DNA of 64,000 nucleotides. Source: Pseudogymnoascus destructans. Lineage: Eukaryota > Ascomycota > Leotiomycetes > Thelebolales > Thelebolaceae. The position numbers and the translations under genes were made by a program. Under the pieces are notes generated by a model. The model had not been told where the DNA came from. It ran no database searches and saw only the letters and a program-made list of their open reading frames with translations. Location: NCBI RefSeq assembly GCF_001641265.1, contig NW_020167522.1:496001-560000 (forward strand), in the 5' to 3' direction. Of the stretch, positions 1 through 11,800 are shown one piece after another; position 1 is the first letter of the stretch, and each line of letters opens with the position of its first letter.

Positions 1-174
1 AAAGGGAAACGAAAGTGATGAAAGAAGTTGATCTTCTAAGATTCCCATCGACGCAGTGATGTTTTGTTATAGTCAGACCAAATAGAAAACCGTTTCTCAA
101 GTACATCTTTGGAGTTGTTTTGAGTGATAAGCACCGAAAGGAAACACCAAGTAATAGTGATCATATAGTAAGAT

Positions 175-1203
175 CTAAACGTGAGATAGCATTTCTACCA
201 CCGCGGACTGGCTCGCATGTCCAGCCGCCTCAATTACCGTCCTACCCTTCGTATTCCGAATGAGAGGGTCCGCCCCCTTATTGAGCAAATAAGACACAAC
301 CATTTCTTTGCCCGCTTGTGCTGCATAATGTAGTGGCGTGCCTAGCGAAAAATCTTGAAGTTCTGCGAAGGTTTGAGGATGATTCTCGTATTGAATTTCA
401 TTAATAGTGGCACCTTTTCCAAGTAGCAGCTCCACGAGTTCGATAACCTCGTGCTCTGGCCGATCTCGCAAAACTGCATTATGGAGAAGCTGACCTTGTA
501 TTATGTCCGCGCCGCGTGTGAAGAGCATGTCTATTGAGACAAACGAAACTCCACACATAGCATTAGACATAGGCGTACGACCCCACTCGCACGTAGAATT
601 AGGGTCTGCACCTTTATCCAAAAACCATTCGGTCAGTGCTCCATCATCGATTACATATCTAATATAGTCAGTAATCCGACTACGTAACTCTGAAGAAGAC
701 TCACCCTAGTGCCGGTGCAAGATGTCGCCCTCTCGGCTTGTTAATGTCCCATCCGTAGTAGAGAAGGACCCGGAAAACGGCAGTTGATCTAACCCTGAGA
801 GCATCCTCAACAAAAAATGAGGGTTCCCCGATGCGCATGAAGAACAGGTAGGAAAGAAGGGGCGGTTGATTATTGGCAATAGCTGCTCTGATAGACTCTT
901 GAAGGTGGTAAAGCTCGAATTCACCAGTTACTGGGTCTGGGGTCTGGGTTGACATATACCAACAAAGGGTCTCTCGAGCATCTCGCAGGCTCCCATACGT
1001 TGCAGCTCTGAGAAGCCTCTCCCGAGCATCCCGCATTGGGTCCTTGAGAATTGTATAGGCGATAATATCGTTCCCCAACTCGCGCACTCTTCCTCATCTG
1101 GTGACTGATCATTTGTTGGATAGACGTTAGAGAATTTCCCATTCAAATGTTCGGTCTTGTCAAGAAGACCCTTTAACTGCGAGAGCAAAATAGCTACTGA
1201 CAT
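175..1203 (-). pseudogene. Ankyrin-repeat protein gene, one frameshift
   Basis: The C-terminal exon (658 down to 175) encodes two to three ankyrin repeats, with signatures such as LLGKGATINE, GTPLHYAAQAGKEMVVSYLL and NKGADPLIRNTKGRT. Ankyrin repeats are protein-interaction modules. The preceding exon (about 1087 to 705) encodes a helical N-terminal part (RERLLRAATYGSLRDARETL). The two join across a 46-nt intron (704-659, GTGAGT...CTGAC...TTAG) with the reading frame kept. A further N-terminal segment begins with an ATG at 1203 but is one nucleotide out of frame with the rest near 1087, and no GT-AG pair I tried repairs this, so I read it as a frameshift. Translation could instead begin at an internal Met near 1040, which would make the gene intact but short. 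Its target is unknown. No other gene lies close by on this side of the solo LTR. Confidence 0.6.
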
Positions 1204-1929
1204 GCTGAAAGTGATTGGGGATCAGTGCGCGTTGGTGGTGGGGGGTGGGGCGGGGGAGCTCCGACTTATATGCGACGCTGGTGAATTAGGCACCGGCTTA
1301 GTTTATGCAGGTCTGCAGAACTTTCATCACGAGAGTGGCTTGGTTTTGTTGCCTGAATAGGGATGGCAACATGTACCCAAAGAATCCGAAATCCAATCAC
1401 TAGGGGACCTTGCCAGAGCCCACCCAATCATACATTTTTATCTCAGTAGAGCAATCGCATCTATTTTCACTTCGGCATCGTGAGATGTCGCATATATGTA
1501 TAGTCTAAGATAAGTTACCGATCTTACCCTCGTATATCAATAACAGCAATTAGTCGCGATGCCATCCTGGTTATACAGGGCCAGTGCGCCGCAGGGATGA
1601 GAATTGAAAAGGTGAACTCTTCCAACAATATCCACGGCCCGAACGCTCTCACTGTCTCAGATGAATGGCTACTTTCCCCACACCTGGTGCATGGTGAATC
1701 GGCCTCGCCAGCATCACCCCCAACACTGTCTTGCAGATATATGCTTTTCCCCGTGTTGTTTGCATGATACCCCCTCGGGCCATCTTGTTATCCAATCAGC
1801 CAATGCATGGTGCTGCAACTGTGAGCTGCTTGTGATCCTGAACTTAGAAGGGTCAGCTTCCGTCAACTCCCCGGCTGTTGTTGGTTTACCGGGGAGGTTT
1901 GGTCTTCAATTGACGTGGGCAAAGAATTG
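1204..1929. other. Intergenic, no gene supported
   Basis: Short open frames occur on both strands but none has a domain, a convincing start or splice signals. I see no transposon ends or tandem repeats here. Confidence 0.5.
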
Positions 1930-2445
1930 AGGAATATATAAGGGCGTGCGATTCCCCAGGAGTTCAACCACAACCTCTGCAGTCTTCAAATTATCACTCA
2001 CCTTCAAGCTCTTAGTTCTGTGCATATCTCCCAACATAACAACCCACCTGCCAACACTCTACATTGACCATGGTTCAAGAGATGATTCAAATCAGCCTTT
2101 CGCTGCGCAGTTCACGGCCAGCCACCCCACCCAGTACCCCGACGATGAGCGATGAGGATGCTAGTGAGATTCTCGCCGCTATGAAAATGCACCCCACGTC
2201 TCCAAACCCTCACTGTTATCGGTCTGAATTGTTGCCTTTCGCCTAACAGTTCATAGACGTTGTCAAGTCTCTCAGTGCCACCTAGAGCACCCCTGCAGCC
2301 CCTGCTGCGGCAGACGAAGTTAAAGTCGAAGACCCTCCAGAAAGGTTTCAGACATACAAGACCGTCAATGAGGTGTCAGTCTTCCTGCCGCTGAGTCCTT
2401 CCCCTAGCTCACAAGATACTGGTGCAGTTGGGATGGAAAGGCGTA
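1930..2445 (+). pseudogene. Promoter and 5' end of an unrecognised gene
   Basis: A TATA-like ATATATAAG box (about 1934-1942) is followed by a pyrimidine- and CAAC-rich leader typical of filamentous fungi. An ATG in good context (ACCATGG) follows at about 2070. The frame encodes a short Ser/Thr/Pro-rich peptide with SDEDASEIL and then ends at a TAA near 2244. Sequence downstream to about 2373 still looks gene-like (Pro/Ala- and Glu-rich in another frame), so an intron or frameshift is possible. The gene is cut at 2446 by a solo LTR whose other flank is unrelated transposon DNA, so its 3' part is gone. I do not recognise the product. Confidence 0.3.
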
Positions 2446-3355
2446 TGTAATGGTGGGTGCACCAGATCTGAGAATCTAGCCACCTAAGGAAAGGGATGAT
2501 TTTACTAAGACAACACACTGTCTTAGGTAACAGAGCCAAAGGGTTGTAGCTTAGACTATTCCACAATGCAGCAATCAAGTGTATGATGTAGTGGAGTGGT
2601 TTAGACAAGTTGTAACAAATGTTGAGTCTGAGAACTTGGGGATAAGTCAGAGGTTAGCACCTCACTGACTTTTCAGAAACAAGGAGTAACAAGATCAATG
2701 CTTGGAAGCTTGGAAAAGACGTGGAAGTATGTGATAGTCGATTTACTGTATTGTCTGCTTGCCCTTTCTTAAGGAAAGGGCAATCCTATTTATGCTAAAG
2801 GAGTGTAGTTCTCTCATTTTCCAAGACTTTCCATGACTAACCAGGCTTGGTAACTGTAGTCGACGTTAGAGAATCCCATAGAACCATCTCCTAGGTTCCT
2901 AGCCTATAGGAAGTGAAAGGAGGTCCAAGGTCAGAGTACCCCTATCAACAGATTATGTCATAACTTAACCAATCTTGTGGGTAACTAAGGAGTGATGACG
3001 TGTAATGAATCATAGACAGTTGTAGAAGCTTTTGGAGCTATCGTTCATGTTCCTAGGCCTCTAGTTGATAGAGATATGTCATGTGTAGTATTAGCCCAGT
3101 AACTAAGGAGTGATGTCATGTAATGAATCATAGAGGGTTGTAGAGATATGCTATGTGGTCATATCGGCCCAGTAACTAAGGAGCAATGATGTGTAATGAA
3201 TCATAGAGGGTTGTAGCAATCGTTGAGTAGTATTGCTCTTGTTGTTGGTGTGACAAGCCAAAATATGTATAGTGACTTGTAGGTTTGAGGAGGAGATTTC
3301 TAAGTTTGCTCTTAAGTTTGATAGCAAACTGAGTGCAACGAATGTCAGTATGACA
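2446..3355 (-). repeat. Solo LTR of the gypsy family (variant, no TSD)
   Basis: This copy runs from TGTAATGGTG to CAGTATGACA and matches the LTRs at 7918-8853 and 13711-14646 over most of its length. It differs by extra copies of a block near 2975-3230: the phrase AACTAAGGAG...GTAATGAATCATAGA occurs three times. The flanking pentamers differ (GCGTA left, ACAGA right), so there is no target duplication. Left of it is a gene fragment and right of it is a pogo transposase interior, so this LTR probably marks a recombination junction between two insertions and not a simple solo-LTR excision. Confidence 0.85.
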
Positions 3356-4159
3356 ACAGAGCGCTTTCTTACATTAGCAGAAGAGCATAACATTGTTATT
3401 TGCTGCCTTCCTGCTCATACAACACATCTATTACAACCTCTTGATGTAGCAGTTTTTAAGCAGTGCAAACACTTTCATCAAAAGGCACTTGATCAAGCAG
3501 TACGTAGCTACGACTATGAGTATAAGCTATGTACATTCCTTTCAGACCTCCCGCAAATCCGACGGCAATCTCTAACTGTCTGTACAATTCAATCTGGTTG
3601 GAGAAATGCAGGACTGTATCCATATAATCCTCCACTTGTAATTGACAAGATACAAGAGACTCGGGATCAAACACCTGATTATGAGCCATTTGCTTCATAT
3701 AATATTATCTCAACACCGAAAACAACTATGCAAAGTGTGCAAGCGGTTGAACATTGGCAGAAGAGAGCAGAGGAAGCTTTCTCATCACCTTCAAGAGAAG
3801 GGTTTTAATCATTTGCACGTGGAACTACAGTTGTTCTACACCAGGCAGAGCTCTATAAGACTGAGCTAGATATTATGACTTTACGTGCAGTAGAGCAGAA
3901 GGCAGCAAAGGCAAGGGCACAGAAATCAGACACAAGAGCAGCAAGGGAATCAGACCAAGTAGTAAAGCAGCTACAAGCGCAAGCACATAAAATCGAAATC
4001 GAAGAGCGTAAGGTTGAGAGGAAGCGGGTAGCAGAGCGGAAGAGGGAAGGGTTGAAATCAAAAGTGATAATTTTACGGTATAGTAAGGATCAAAGTGACA
4101 GTAGTAGCAATAGTGGCAGTAGCGATAGTGATAGTAGTTCTATTGATTTTATGTTTTAA
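3356..4159 (+). pseudogene. Pogo-type (DDE_1) transposase, 3' half only
   Basis: From 3356 the frame encodes the end of a pogo/Fot1-like catalytic domain. It has the last acidic motif (HTTHLLQPLDVAVF), the linker region and the SSPSRE motif that is also present in P2. It continues in the same frame, past one in-frame TAA at 3806-3808, into a Lys/Arg/Glu-rich coiled segment and a Ser/Asp-rich tail ending at 4159. The N-terminal DNA-binding region and the first catalytic Asp are missing because the solo LTR replaces them. Downstream TIR-like sequence appears to resume after the hAT-A insertion at 22138 (repeats of TTGTTGTCGC and TTGCTGTCGC). The closest family in this window is P2. Confidence 0.75.
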
Positions 4160-4215
4160 TTATATAGTTATATAGTTGCTATATAAGGCATCTTTTTCTT
4201 CATTTTATGTGTCGC

Positions 4216-4228
4216 TAGGCTGCGCACT
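4216..4228 (+). repeat. hAT-A left terminal inverted repeat
   Basis: TAGGCTGCGCACT, preceded by the target duplication TGTGTCGC at 4208-4215. Two 29-bp tandem copies carrying TTACTCAGCTGGGTGAGTA follow at about 4263-4320. Confidence 0.85.
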
Positions 4229-4536
4229 ACTCGCTTAATACTCGGCTCACTTGCTCAGTGGGTTACTCAGCTGGGTGAGTAGCTGAACCTTTTACTCAGC
4301 TGGGTGAGTAGCTGAACCTTTTACTCGACTCAGTGAGTGAGGTCAATACTCAGTTACTCTGTAAAAACCCAGTGAGTACTCGGCTATCACATGTAAGATT
4401 TATGCATCATGTGAACAGTCCCTCATACGATTAATACTGTTTTATGGTTAAGTTAAAGTATTACATCTATCAGCATCACTCTCGCCATCTCTAGTAAGCT
4501 GTGAGAACGAATCATGTATATTCCTCTATCTAAGTA

Positions 4537-6395
4537 ACGTGGTTGTACACCGAGTCGTGAATGTCACCGATTCGTGAACTTTTCCCTACTTAGCTACCTA
4601 CGAACTTCAACACGCGTTTCCTCCACAACTACCAATGGAAATCCAAACCCAAGAAGCGCGAATCATTCTAGCTATTGAGGCTCTTCAAACATGTAAATCG
4701 CTTAATCGCAGGTCTGCATCAATACTATATAAAGTGCCTTATTCTACGCTTACTGATAGAATGGCCGGCCGACCTTCTCGACGCGAAACCAAAGCCAATA
4801 GTCATAAATTGACTGAGCTAGAAGAGGAAGTGATTATTCGAAATATATTGGATATGGATGCAAGAGGATTTGCACCTCGGCCTGCTAGTGTGGAGGATAT
4901 GGCAAATTATATCCTTGAATCGCGTGGGGGAAAGCACGTTGGGACGCGGTGGGCATATCGATTTATACAACGCCGCCCCGAGTTAAAGACGCATTTTAAT
5001 CGCGTTTATGACTTTCAAAGAGCCTTGTGCGAAGATCCTGAGCTTATTGGAGCGTGGTTTCAACTTGTGCAGAACATGAGAGCAAAGTACGGCATCCAAG
5101 ACTGCGATTTCTACAACTTTGACGAGACGGGCTTTATGATGGGCGTTATTAGCTCAGCTTTAGTTGTTACGCACGCCGATCGACGTGGCAGAGGCAAGGC
5201 AGTTCAGCCTGGCAATCGGGAATGGGCTACAGCAATTGTTTGTGTGAATGCTGAAGGCGGGAGTATCCCTCCGTTTTTAGTAGTTCAAGGGAAATGTCAC
5301 CTTTCAAGTTGGTATACTGAAGGCGGCCTTCCTCACAATTGGGTAATTAAACCAACAAGCAATGGATGGACCAACAACGAGACAGGTCTAGAATGGCTTC
5401 ATCATTTCGATAAACATACTTGCAGTCGTGCAAAAGGACCATATCGGATGTTGGTTTTAGACGGGCATGAAAGTCACGAATCAGCTGCGTTTCAGGAATA
5501 TTGCAAAGCAAACAACATCATAACTCTCTGTCTACCTCCTCACTCGTCTCACCTAACTCAGCCACTTGATGTTGGGTGCTTTAGTGTTCTTAAACGCATG
5601 TATGGGCGTCAAATTGAGACCTTTATTAAGGCTCATATAAACCATATTACAAAGGTTGAGTTTTTTATAGCTTTCCACGCAGCTTATAACCAGTCAATAA
5701 CAACTCAAAACGCCAAAGCTGGATTTCGCGGAGCTGGTTTAGTGCCCTTTGATCCGCAAGTAATCATTTCAAAGCTAGACGTCAAGTTGCGGACTCCTAC
5801 ACCTACAGGACCCCCCTCTATAGACGCTGATCCTTGGGTTTCTCAAACGCCTCGCAACCCAATAGATGCTCTCTCACAGACTACTCTAGTTAAAAATCGC
5901 ATTGCACGGCACCAAGGAAGCTCGCCAACCCCCATTTTTGCTACTGTTACTGCATTAGCTAAAGGGACAGAGATTTTGGCACATGAAATGACTTTATTGT
6001 CAGCTGAAGTCCGCACCCTTCGAGCAGCAAACGAAGCTCTTAGCAAACGCCGGAGGGCTAAAAAGTCTCGTGTCCGTCAAGGGTGTGCACTTTCTGTAGG
6101 GGATGCACATGATGATTTGTCCCAAAGGGCAGTTACGGAGCAAATAAATTGCGAGAAGCGCTCTGGAGGGGTTGGTAGGAATGAGGGGCAACCAGGTGTA
6201 CGACATTGTGGCACTTGCGGGGGGGCTGGCCATAATGCACGAACTTGTCAGGAGGTCATAGAAGTACTTAGCTCATCAGATTCTGAATAGTTTTAGTTTT
6301 AATACATGTTGTGGTTGTTTAATTATACCTTACAGTGGTGGGTATAAAAAAGTTTCACGACTCGGTGACATTCACGACTCGGTGTACAACCACGT
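4537..6395 (+). mobile_element. Pogo element P1, complete
   Basis: An 1859-bp element inserted at TA (4535-4536 and 6396-6397). The TIR starts ACGTGGTTGTA and then carries two 17-bp direct repeats beginning CACCGA(G/T)TCGTGAA; the right end is its inverted copy. It encodes one uninterrupted transposase (4635-6290), so it is structurally a complete, possibly autonomous Fot1/pogo-type element. It sits inside the left arm of hAT-A. Confidence 0.93.
4635..6290 (+). CDS. Pogo/Fot1-type transposase with C-terminal zinc knuckle (551 aa, intact)
   Basis: It catalyses cut-and-paste transposition of P1 at TA sites. The N-terminus (residues ~10-60) is a psq-type helix-turn-helix (RRSASILYKVPYSTLTDRM). 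It is followed by a CENP-B/Tc5-type DNA-binding domain (~65-140). The DDE_1 catalytic domain has NFDETGF at ~162, VLDGHESH at ~276 and QPLDVGCF at ~309 as the three acidic sites. A coiled region follows (~450-490), then a CCHC zinc knuckle near 526-540 (CGTCGGAGHNARTC) and an acidic Ser-rich tail. There is no intron and no internal stop. The start is the first ATG after the left TIR. The zinc knuckle recurs in P3, P5, P6, P7 and chimera Y, so it is a shared trait of this group. Confidence 0.93.
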   Translation: MEIQTQEARIILAIEALQTCKSLNRRSASILYKVPYSTLTDRMAGRPSRRETKANSHKLTELEEEVIIRNILDMDARGFAPRPASVEDMANYILESRGGKHVGTRWAYRFIQRRPELKTHFNRVYDFQRALCEDPELIGAWFQLVQNMRAKYGIQDCDFYNFDETGFMMGVISSALVVTHADRRGRGKAVQPGNREWATAIVCVNAEGGSIPPFLVVQGKCHLSSWYTEGGLPHNWVIKPTSNGWTNNETGLEWLHHFDKHTCSRAKGPYRMLVLDGHESHESAAFQEYCKANNIITLCLPPHSSHLTQPLDVGCFSVLKRMYGRQIETFIKAHINHITKVEFFIAFHAAYNQSITTQNAKAGFRGAGLVPFDPQVIISKLDVKLRTPTPTGPPSIDADPWVSQTPRNPIDALSQTTLVKNRIARHQGSSPTPIFATVTALAKGTEILAHEMTLLSAEVRTLRAANEALSKRRRAKKSRVRQGCALSVGDAHDDLSQRAVTEQINCEKRSGGVGRNEGQPGVRHCGTCGGAGHNARTCQEVIEVLSSSDSE

Positions 6396-6435
6396 TACCA
6401 CGATTATCAGAAGATTATCAGAACGCTATTATCTA

Positions 6436-7917
6436 TTATATATGCTTAAGAACATCTCTCCACCTTGCTTGATGAGGCCGTCCAGACCTACTAATACCTA
6501 AAGTATTTATGGGGTCTTGACGAGTAGCTTGAAAGATATCAAGTAAATCTCTTCCAGTCTTCCGAGCATGTTGGATAGGCATTGTTGGCGAGGACGGCAT
6601 ATCCTTATCTTCATATTCATGAATAGTTGGAAGTATAGGCTCCTCATTATTACCATCTTCTCTTATATCTTTGTTATCTAGGATATCGTCATCTGGGATG
6701 TCGTATAAGGTCTCATTAAGACGGTCAGCACTATCTCTTTCTTCACCTTGTTGGTAGCGCATTTGTCGTTCTTCATGTGCGGCTTGTGATAAGTCTTGCT
6801 GTTGTTGTGGCCGCTGAGGGTTAAACGGATTATTGTACCTTTGAATATGTCTCTCGGATATGTGTATTTGATCGTAGTTCTTCTTCATCACTGATATATT
6901 GTAACTCGATGGAATTGCACATCCTTTGTCGTTGTGCCTCATACTCTTCTTCTACTTGCTCCTCAGTCATATCAACGACATCCATCATATCTGCAAGCTT
7001 GTCATGATGACATTGACGATTCTTGTATTGTCGAGAGTAATATACAAGCATAATATCTCAGGATTAAGTTGGCCACGTCGGTGGCCACACACATCCCTTG
7101 CGGCACTAAAGACTCACTCAACTCCACACTCAGCAGCAGGAATACAAAGTATATCACGAGCCATTGCTGATAGACCAGGAAATTGCTCTTCCTTTTGTTG
7201 CCAAAATAGCAATATCTTTGTGTACACATGTGCTATACAAGTTAGAATAAGATTACTAGAAGATTACCAGAAACTTACGAGCATCAAGATAGAGATCAGC
7301 CTCATTTACATATTCCTCTCTCTGGCCCCGAGTCCCATTTAATGTCTGACTTTGCTGCAATACTAAGGCTAATAGATCCATATCTGCATCTCGTAATCCT
7401 AATTGACTCGCAACTCGCACTGTAGAGTACTGCTCTTTATAAAGAGTCTTAAACTGTTGTTCAAACTCTGTCTCCCAATTTCGTATTGAAAAGTCAAGCT
7501 TGCAAACCTTTTTGTTAAAGTGTGAGAGCTTCACACTAGGATTTAAGATACTAGCAAATGCGAAGATAGATCCAGTATTTGTGTATAGCTTGTTACAATA
7601 CTTCTTAATCTTCTTCTCTACAGCATCAATTGCTAAAGTCATCTTTGCTACCCATGGATATGTCTTATGCCGTAGCTGGTGCCGAGTTCCTTCAAGCGTT
7701 GATAAGAGTTTTTGATATACTCCGAGTGTATAGCAGACAGTAGGTCCAGCTGACGATCCAATGTTTGTTGTAAAGAAGTTAAATGGTCTTGTAAGATCAA
7801 TGATGTATTCGATGTGCTTCCATTCTACCTCGCCAAGTCTAAACATATGAGTACCATGATCACCTCGGGTATATTGATTGATTGTTGACTTGAGTTGCTG
7901 TGCTCGCAGAAGCATAT
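6436..7917 (-). pseudogene. hAT-A transposase, C-terminal half
   Basis: Read on the minus strand from 7915, the frame encodes the insertion/RNase-H region of a hAT transposase (HIEYIIDLTRPFNFFTT, FAFASILNPSVKLSHF). An intron at 7278-7233 (GTAAGT...CTAAC...TATAG) follows. The next exon carries the hAT dimerisation domain (FPGLSAMARDILCIPAAECGVE, then an in-frame TGA where Arg is expected, then VFSAARD). A long hydrophilic tail runs to 6436 after a further frame change. The N-terminal half, with BED finger and first catalytic Asp, is missing: the gypsy LTR begins at 7918 and the DNA beyond the retrotransposon is unrelated. The intron carries two GATTAC(C/T)AGA motifs 11 bp apart. This was presumably the transposase that moved hAT-A; it is now inactive. 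Confidence 0.75.
7233..7278 (-). other. Transposase intron with 11-bp-spaced hAT-A motifs
   Basis: On the plus strand GATTACTAGA starts at 7251 and GATTACCAGA at 7262, exactly 11 bp apart, inside a canonical fungal intron. A second pair (GATTATCAGA at 6402 and 6413, also 11 bp apart) lies beyond the 3' end of the gene. Confidence 0.65.
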
Positions 7918-8853
7918 TGTAATGGTGGGTGCAACAGATATGAGAATCTAGCCACCCAAGGAAGGGATGAATTTACTAAGACAACACACTGTCTTAGGAA
8001 ACAGAGCCAAAGGGTTGTAGCTTAGACTCTTCCACAATGCAGCAATCAGGTGTGTGATATAGTGAAGTGGTTCAGACAAGTTGCAACAAATGTTGAGTCT
8101 GGGAACTCGGGGGTAAGTCAGAGGTTAACACCTCACTGACTTTTCAGAAACAAGGAGTAACAAGATGAATGCTTGGAAGCTTGTAAAAGACGTGGAAGTA
8201 TGTGATAGTCGATTTACTGTATTGTCTGCTTGCCCTTTCTTAAGGAAAGGGCAATCCTATTTATGCCAAAGGAGTGTAGTTCTCTCATTTTCCATGACTT
8301 TCCATGACTAACCAGGCTTGGTAAATGTATTAGAAATCAAGTGCGACCCACAACTAGCTTGCTAATCATGTAGTGAACGTAAGAGAATCCCATAGAACCA
8401 TCTCTTGGGTTCCTAGCCTATAGGAAGTGAAAAGGAGGTCCAAGGTCAGAGTACCTATAGACAAATTATGTCATAACTTAACCAATCTTGTGGGTAACTA
8501 AGGAGCGATGACGTGTAATGAATCATAGAGGGTTGTAGAAGCTTCTAGAGCTATCGTTCATGTTCCTAGGCCTCTAGTTGGTAGAGATATGCCATGTGGT
8601 AGTATTGGCCCACCCCCTTAAGGAGGAGATTTTCTTAATAACTTGTTCAATGAGTGTCCAAATGATATGCCGTGATGTATGTAGCATAAACAGATGTAGT
8701 AGAAGAGTTTGCAGCAATCGTTGAGTAGTATTGATTCTGTTGTTGGTGTGATAAGCCAAGATATGTATGGTGACTTGTAGGTTTGAGGAGGAGATTTCTA
8801 AGTTTGCTCTTGAGTTTGATAGCAAACTGAGTGCAACGAATGTCAGTATGACA
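7918..8853 (-). repeat. 3' LTR of the gypsy element
   Basis: 936 bp. It is nearly identical to the 5' LTR over the ~600 bp nearest pol but differs at many sites in its outer ~300 bp. There it resembles the solo LTR at 23295-24230 instead (for example the GATGAATGCTTGGAAGC variant). Confidence 0.95.
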
Positions 8854-8871
8854 TGATCCCCCTTTTAAGGA
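8854..8871 (-). other. Polypurine tract
   Basis: A minus-strand purine run AAAAGGGGGA immediately inside the 3' LTR, the usual plus-strand primer site of LTR retrotransposons. The pol stop codon falls at its edge. Confidence 0.7.
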
Positions 8872-11800
8872 CGTTTGTTGGCTGTCTGCTTGCCCTTTAG
8901 CCAGTTGGCTTTCTTAGAAAGAAATTCTAGAATGAGCTTAGATGCATTTTTTAGATTTCTCTTAGGCTCCCAAGTGTTGTCACTTGTAGGATAGCCTTTC
9001 CACTTAACGAGGAAGTAGTCCTGACCTCTAAGTGTCTTTTTGTCAAGGATAGACTCTAGTTCATATTCTGGTTGATCCAAGATCAGAACAGGAGGTGGAG
9101 GAGACTGAAGTGGTCTTAAGGAACTTTCTTGTGCCTTAGACAAGAGAGATGCATGGAAGACATTATGGATAGTCCAAGTAGGTGGTAATGCAAGCTCGAA
9201 AGCATTCTTGTCAATAGTCCTTGTGATCTTAAAAGGTCCAAGTCTTTTAGTATCAAGTTTGTCTGAAGGTCTAGTAGTTGTGATATGTCTTCTAGACAAA
9301 AAGACTTGATCACCAACTTTGAATTGTGGTGCAACCACCCCCCTGTTAAAGGCCTGAGCCTGCTCGTCTTGTGCACGCTGTACTTGAACCTTGAGATAGT
9401 CCTGGAGGCCCTTAAGGTAGATGATTCTTTCAGTAGCAGAAGGGTTTTTGAAATTTTCAGGACAATTCAGTTCTGCCACTTCAAACCTAGGGTGATAACC
9501 ATAGTTTGCATAGAAAGGTGTCTCTTTTGTGGTGTTAGAGACTGTGTTGTTGTAAGCAAATTCTGCAAGATGGAGAAGATCTGCCCAGTTGTCTTGAGCA
9601 TAGTTTGTATAAATTCTTAGATATTGTTCAAGTACAGAGTTGACTCTCTCTATCTGGCCATCTGTTTGAGGGTGATAAGCTGTAGAGAAGCGTTGTTCCA
9701 TGTTTAAGAGTTTAGAGAACTCCTTAAAAAAGTTTGAAGTGAAAACTGCTCCCCTATCTGAGATCCAGTGTCCAGGAATTCCATGATATTTAAAGACCAC
9801 CTTGAGGAATAGCCACGCAAGTTCAGAAGCTGTGATAGTCTCATTGCAAGGCTCAAAGTGTGCCATTTTTGTGAGCCTTTCTACCACCACAAGGATAGAG
9901 TCATAAGGGGTAGCACCCCCTTTTGGGATAGAAGGAGGCAACTTGACTATAAAGTCAATGGATATGGAGTCCCATGGGCGTTCTGGTATAGGTAGAGGCT
10001 GCAAGAGGCCATAGGGCTTTTGCCGTGTAGGTTTGTTCAAGTTGCAAGTAGTGCAAGAAGATATATAGTCTTGAAGAGTAGTCCTTAGACTAGGCCAGTA
10101 GAACTTTCTTGTTAGAAGTTCATAAGTTTTTGCAAAGCCAAAGTGCCCTGCAGCTGGAGCATCATGGAACTGCTGTAGGAGGTGTAGCTGTAATCGTTTA
10201 TCCCTTGGGACATAGATATAGTTCTTGAATAAGAGAAGTCCATGCTGATTTTTTGAGAAATTCTGTAGTCCAACTTTCTCAAGAGAGGAACCTTTCTTCT
10301 GGAGGTATTCCAAAGTTCTTTTCGCAAAGGGATCATGGTTGTAAGCATCTTTGAATGCTTTAAGAAGTGTTGCTGAGGGTGTATAGTCTTTAAAGGTCTC
10401 TGGTTCCTGAGAAGAGGTAATTGGGGCAACTTGGTCTTGAGGGGATAAGTTTACCCCTAAGTCCTCTGTAGTACTAGGGTTGCTTAAAGATGCTGCTATA
10501 AGCTTTGCTGAGTCTAGCAGAGCCTTTGTATTGCTAGTTTTAGCAGAATCTTGGTAGTCATGTCTTCTTGAGAGGAGATCTGCTCTTTGATTCTTGGCCC
10601 CTGAGACATGTTTTATAACAAAGTCAAAACCTCCTAGTTGTTCAGACCACCTTGCTTGTCGTCTATTGAGCTGTTTAGTGGTTGTAAAGGTCAAGAGGTT
10701 TGAATGGTCACTGTAAATAGTGATAGGATAGTTTGCCCCTTCAAGGTAGCATCTCCAATGCTTTAGAGAACATACTATGGCAAGCAGTTCCTTGTCTGTA
10801 ATGGGATAGTTTTGTTCAGCTGCTGATAGCTTTCTTGAGTAAAATGCCACAGGCTGTAGCTCTTCTTGTTTGTCTTTTGGAGCTTGGTATAAGATTCCAG
10901 AAATAGCAAAATCTGAGGCATCTGTCTCAAGAGTGGCAGGTTTCAAGGGGTTAAAGTGTAGTAACATTTTCCCTTCTTTAAATTCTCCTTTAAGAGCATC
11001 GAAAGCATCTTGCTGTGTCTTATCCCAGTGATACAAAGTGTCCTTGTGAAGTAATTGAGTAAGGGGTAAAGCCAAGGATGTATATCTTGGTATAAACCTC
11101 CTGTAATAGTTGGCAAACCCAAGGAAAGACTGAACCTCTTTAATGCTGGAAGGAATAGGCCACGTTTGTACTGCTTTTGTCTTTTCAGGGTCCATCTGAA
11201 TGCCTTCTGTTGAAATTCTATGTCCTAAGAAATCAACTTGAGACATATGGAAAAGACATTTCTCAAGTTTGCAAAAGAGTTGTGCTTGAGATAGCTTCTC
11301 TAAGACTTGTCTAACATGTAGAACATGCTCTTGAGTGTCTAAAGAGTATATAAGAATGTCGTCTAAGTAGACAACAACAAAGATATCCAAGTAAGGTCTT
11401 AGAATATCATTCATGAGAGCTTGGAAAGAAGCAGGTGCATTGGCAAGCCCAAAAGGCATTACCTGGTATTCAAAATGACCATAGCGTGTTCTGAATGCTG
11501 TCTTCCACTCATCACCTTCCTTGATGCGTATCAGGTTATAAGCTCCCCTGAGATCTAACTTGGTAAAGATCCTTGCTGAAGAGAGCCTATCTATGAGCTC
11601 AGGGATAAGGGGTAAAGCATATCTGTTTTTAACAGTGACTGCATTAAGGCCCCTATAATCAACACAGAGACGCAAGGAGCCATCTTTCTTCTTGACAAAG
11701 AGAATGGGAGCTCCTGCTGGTGAGGAAGAAGGTCTGATAAAGCCAGAACTAAGGTTCTCATCTAGGTATTCTCTGAGAGTTTTCAGCTCTAATTCAGATA

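Noticed and set aside
1661..1930. 89-residue plus-strand frame
   Set aside because: Low-complexity chance frame ending just before a TATA box; no homology recognised.
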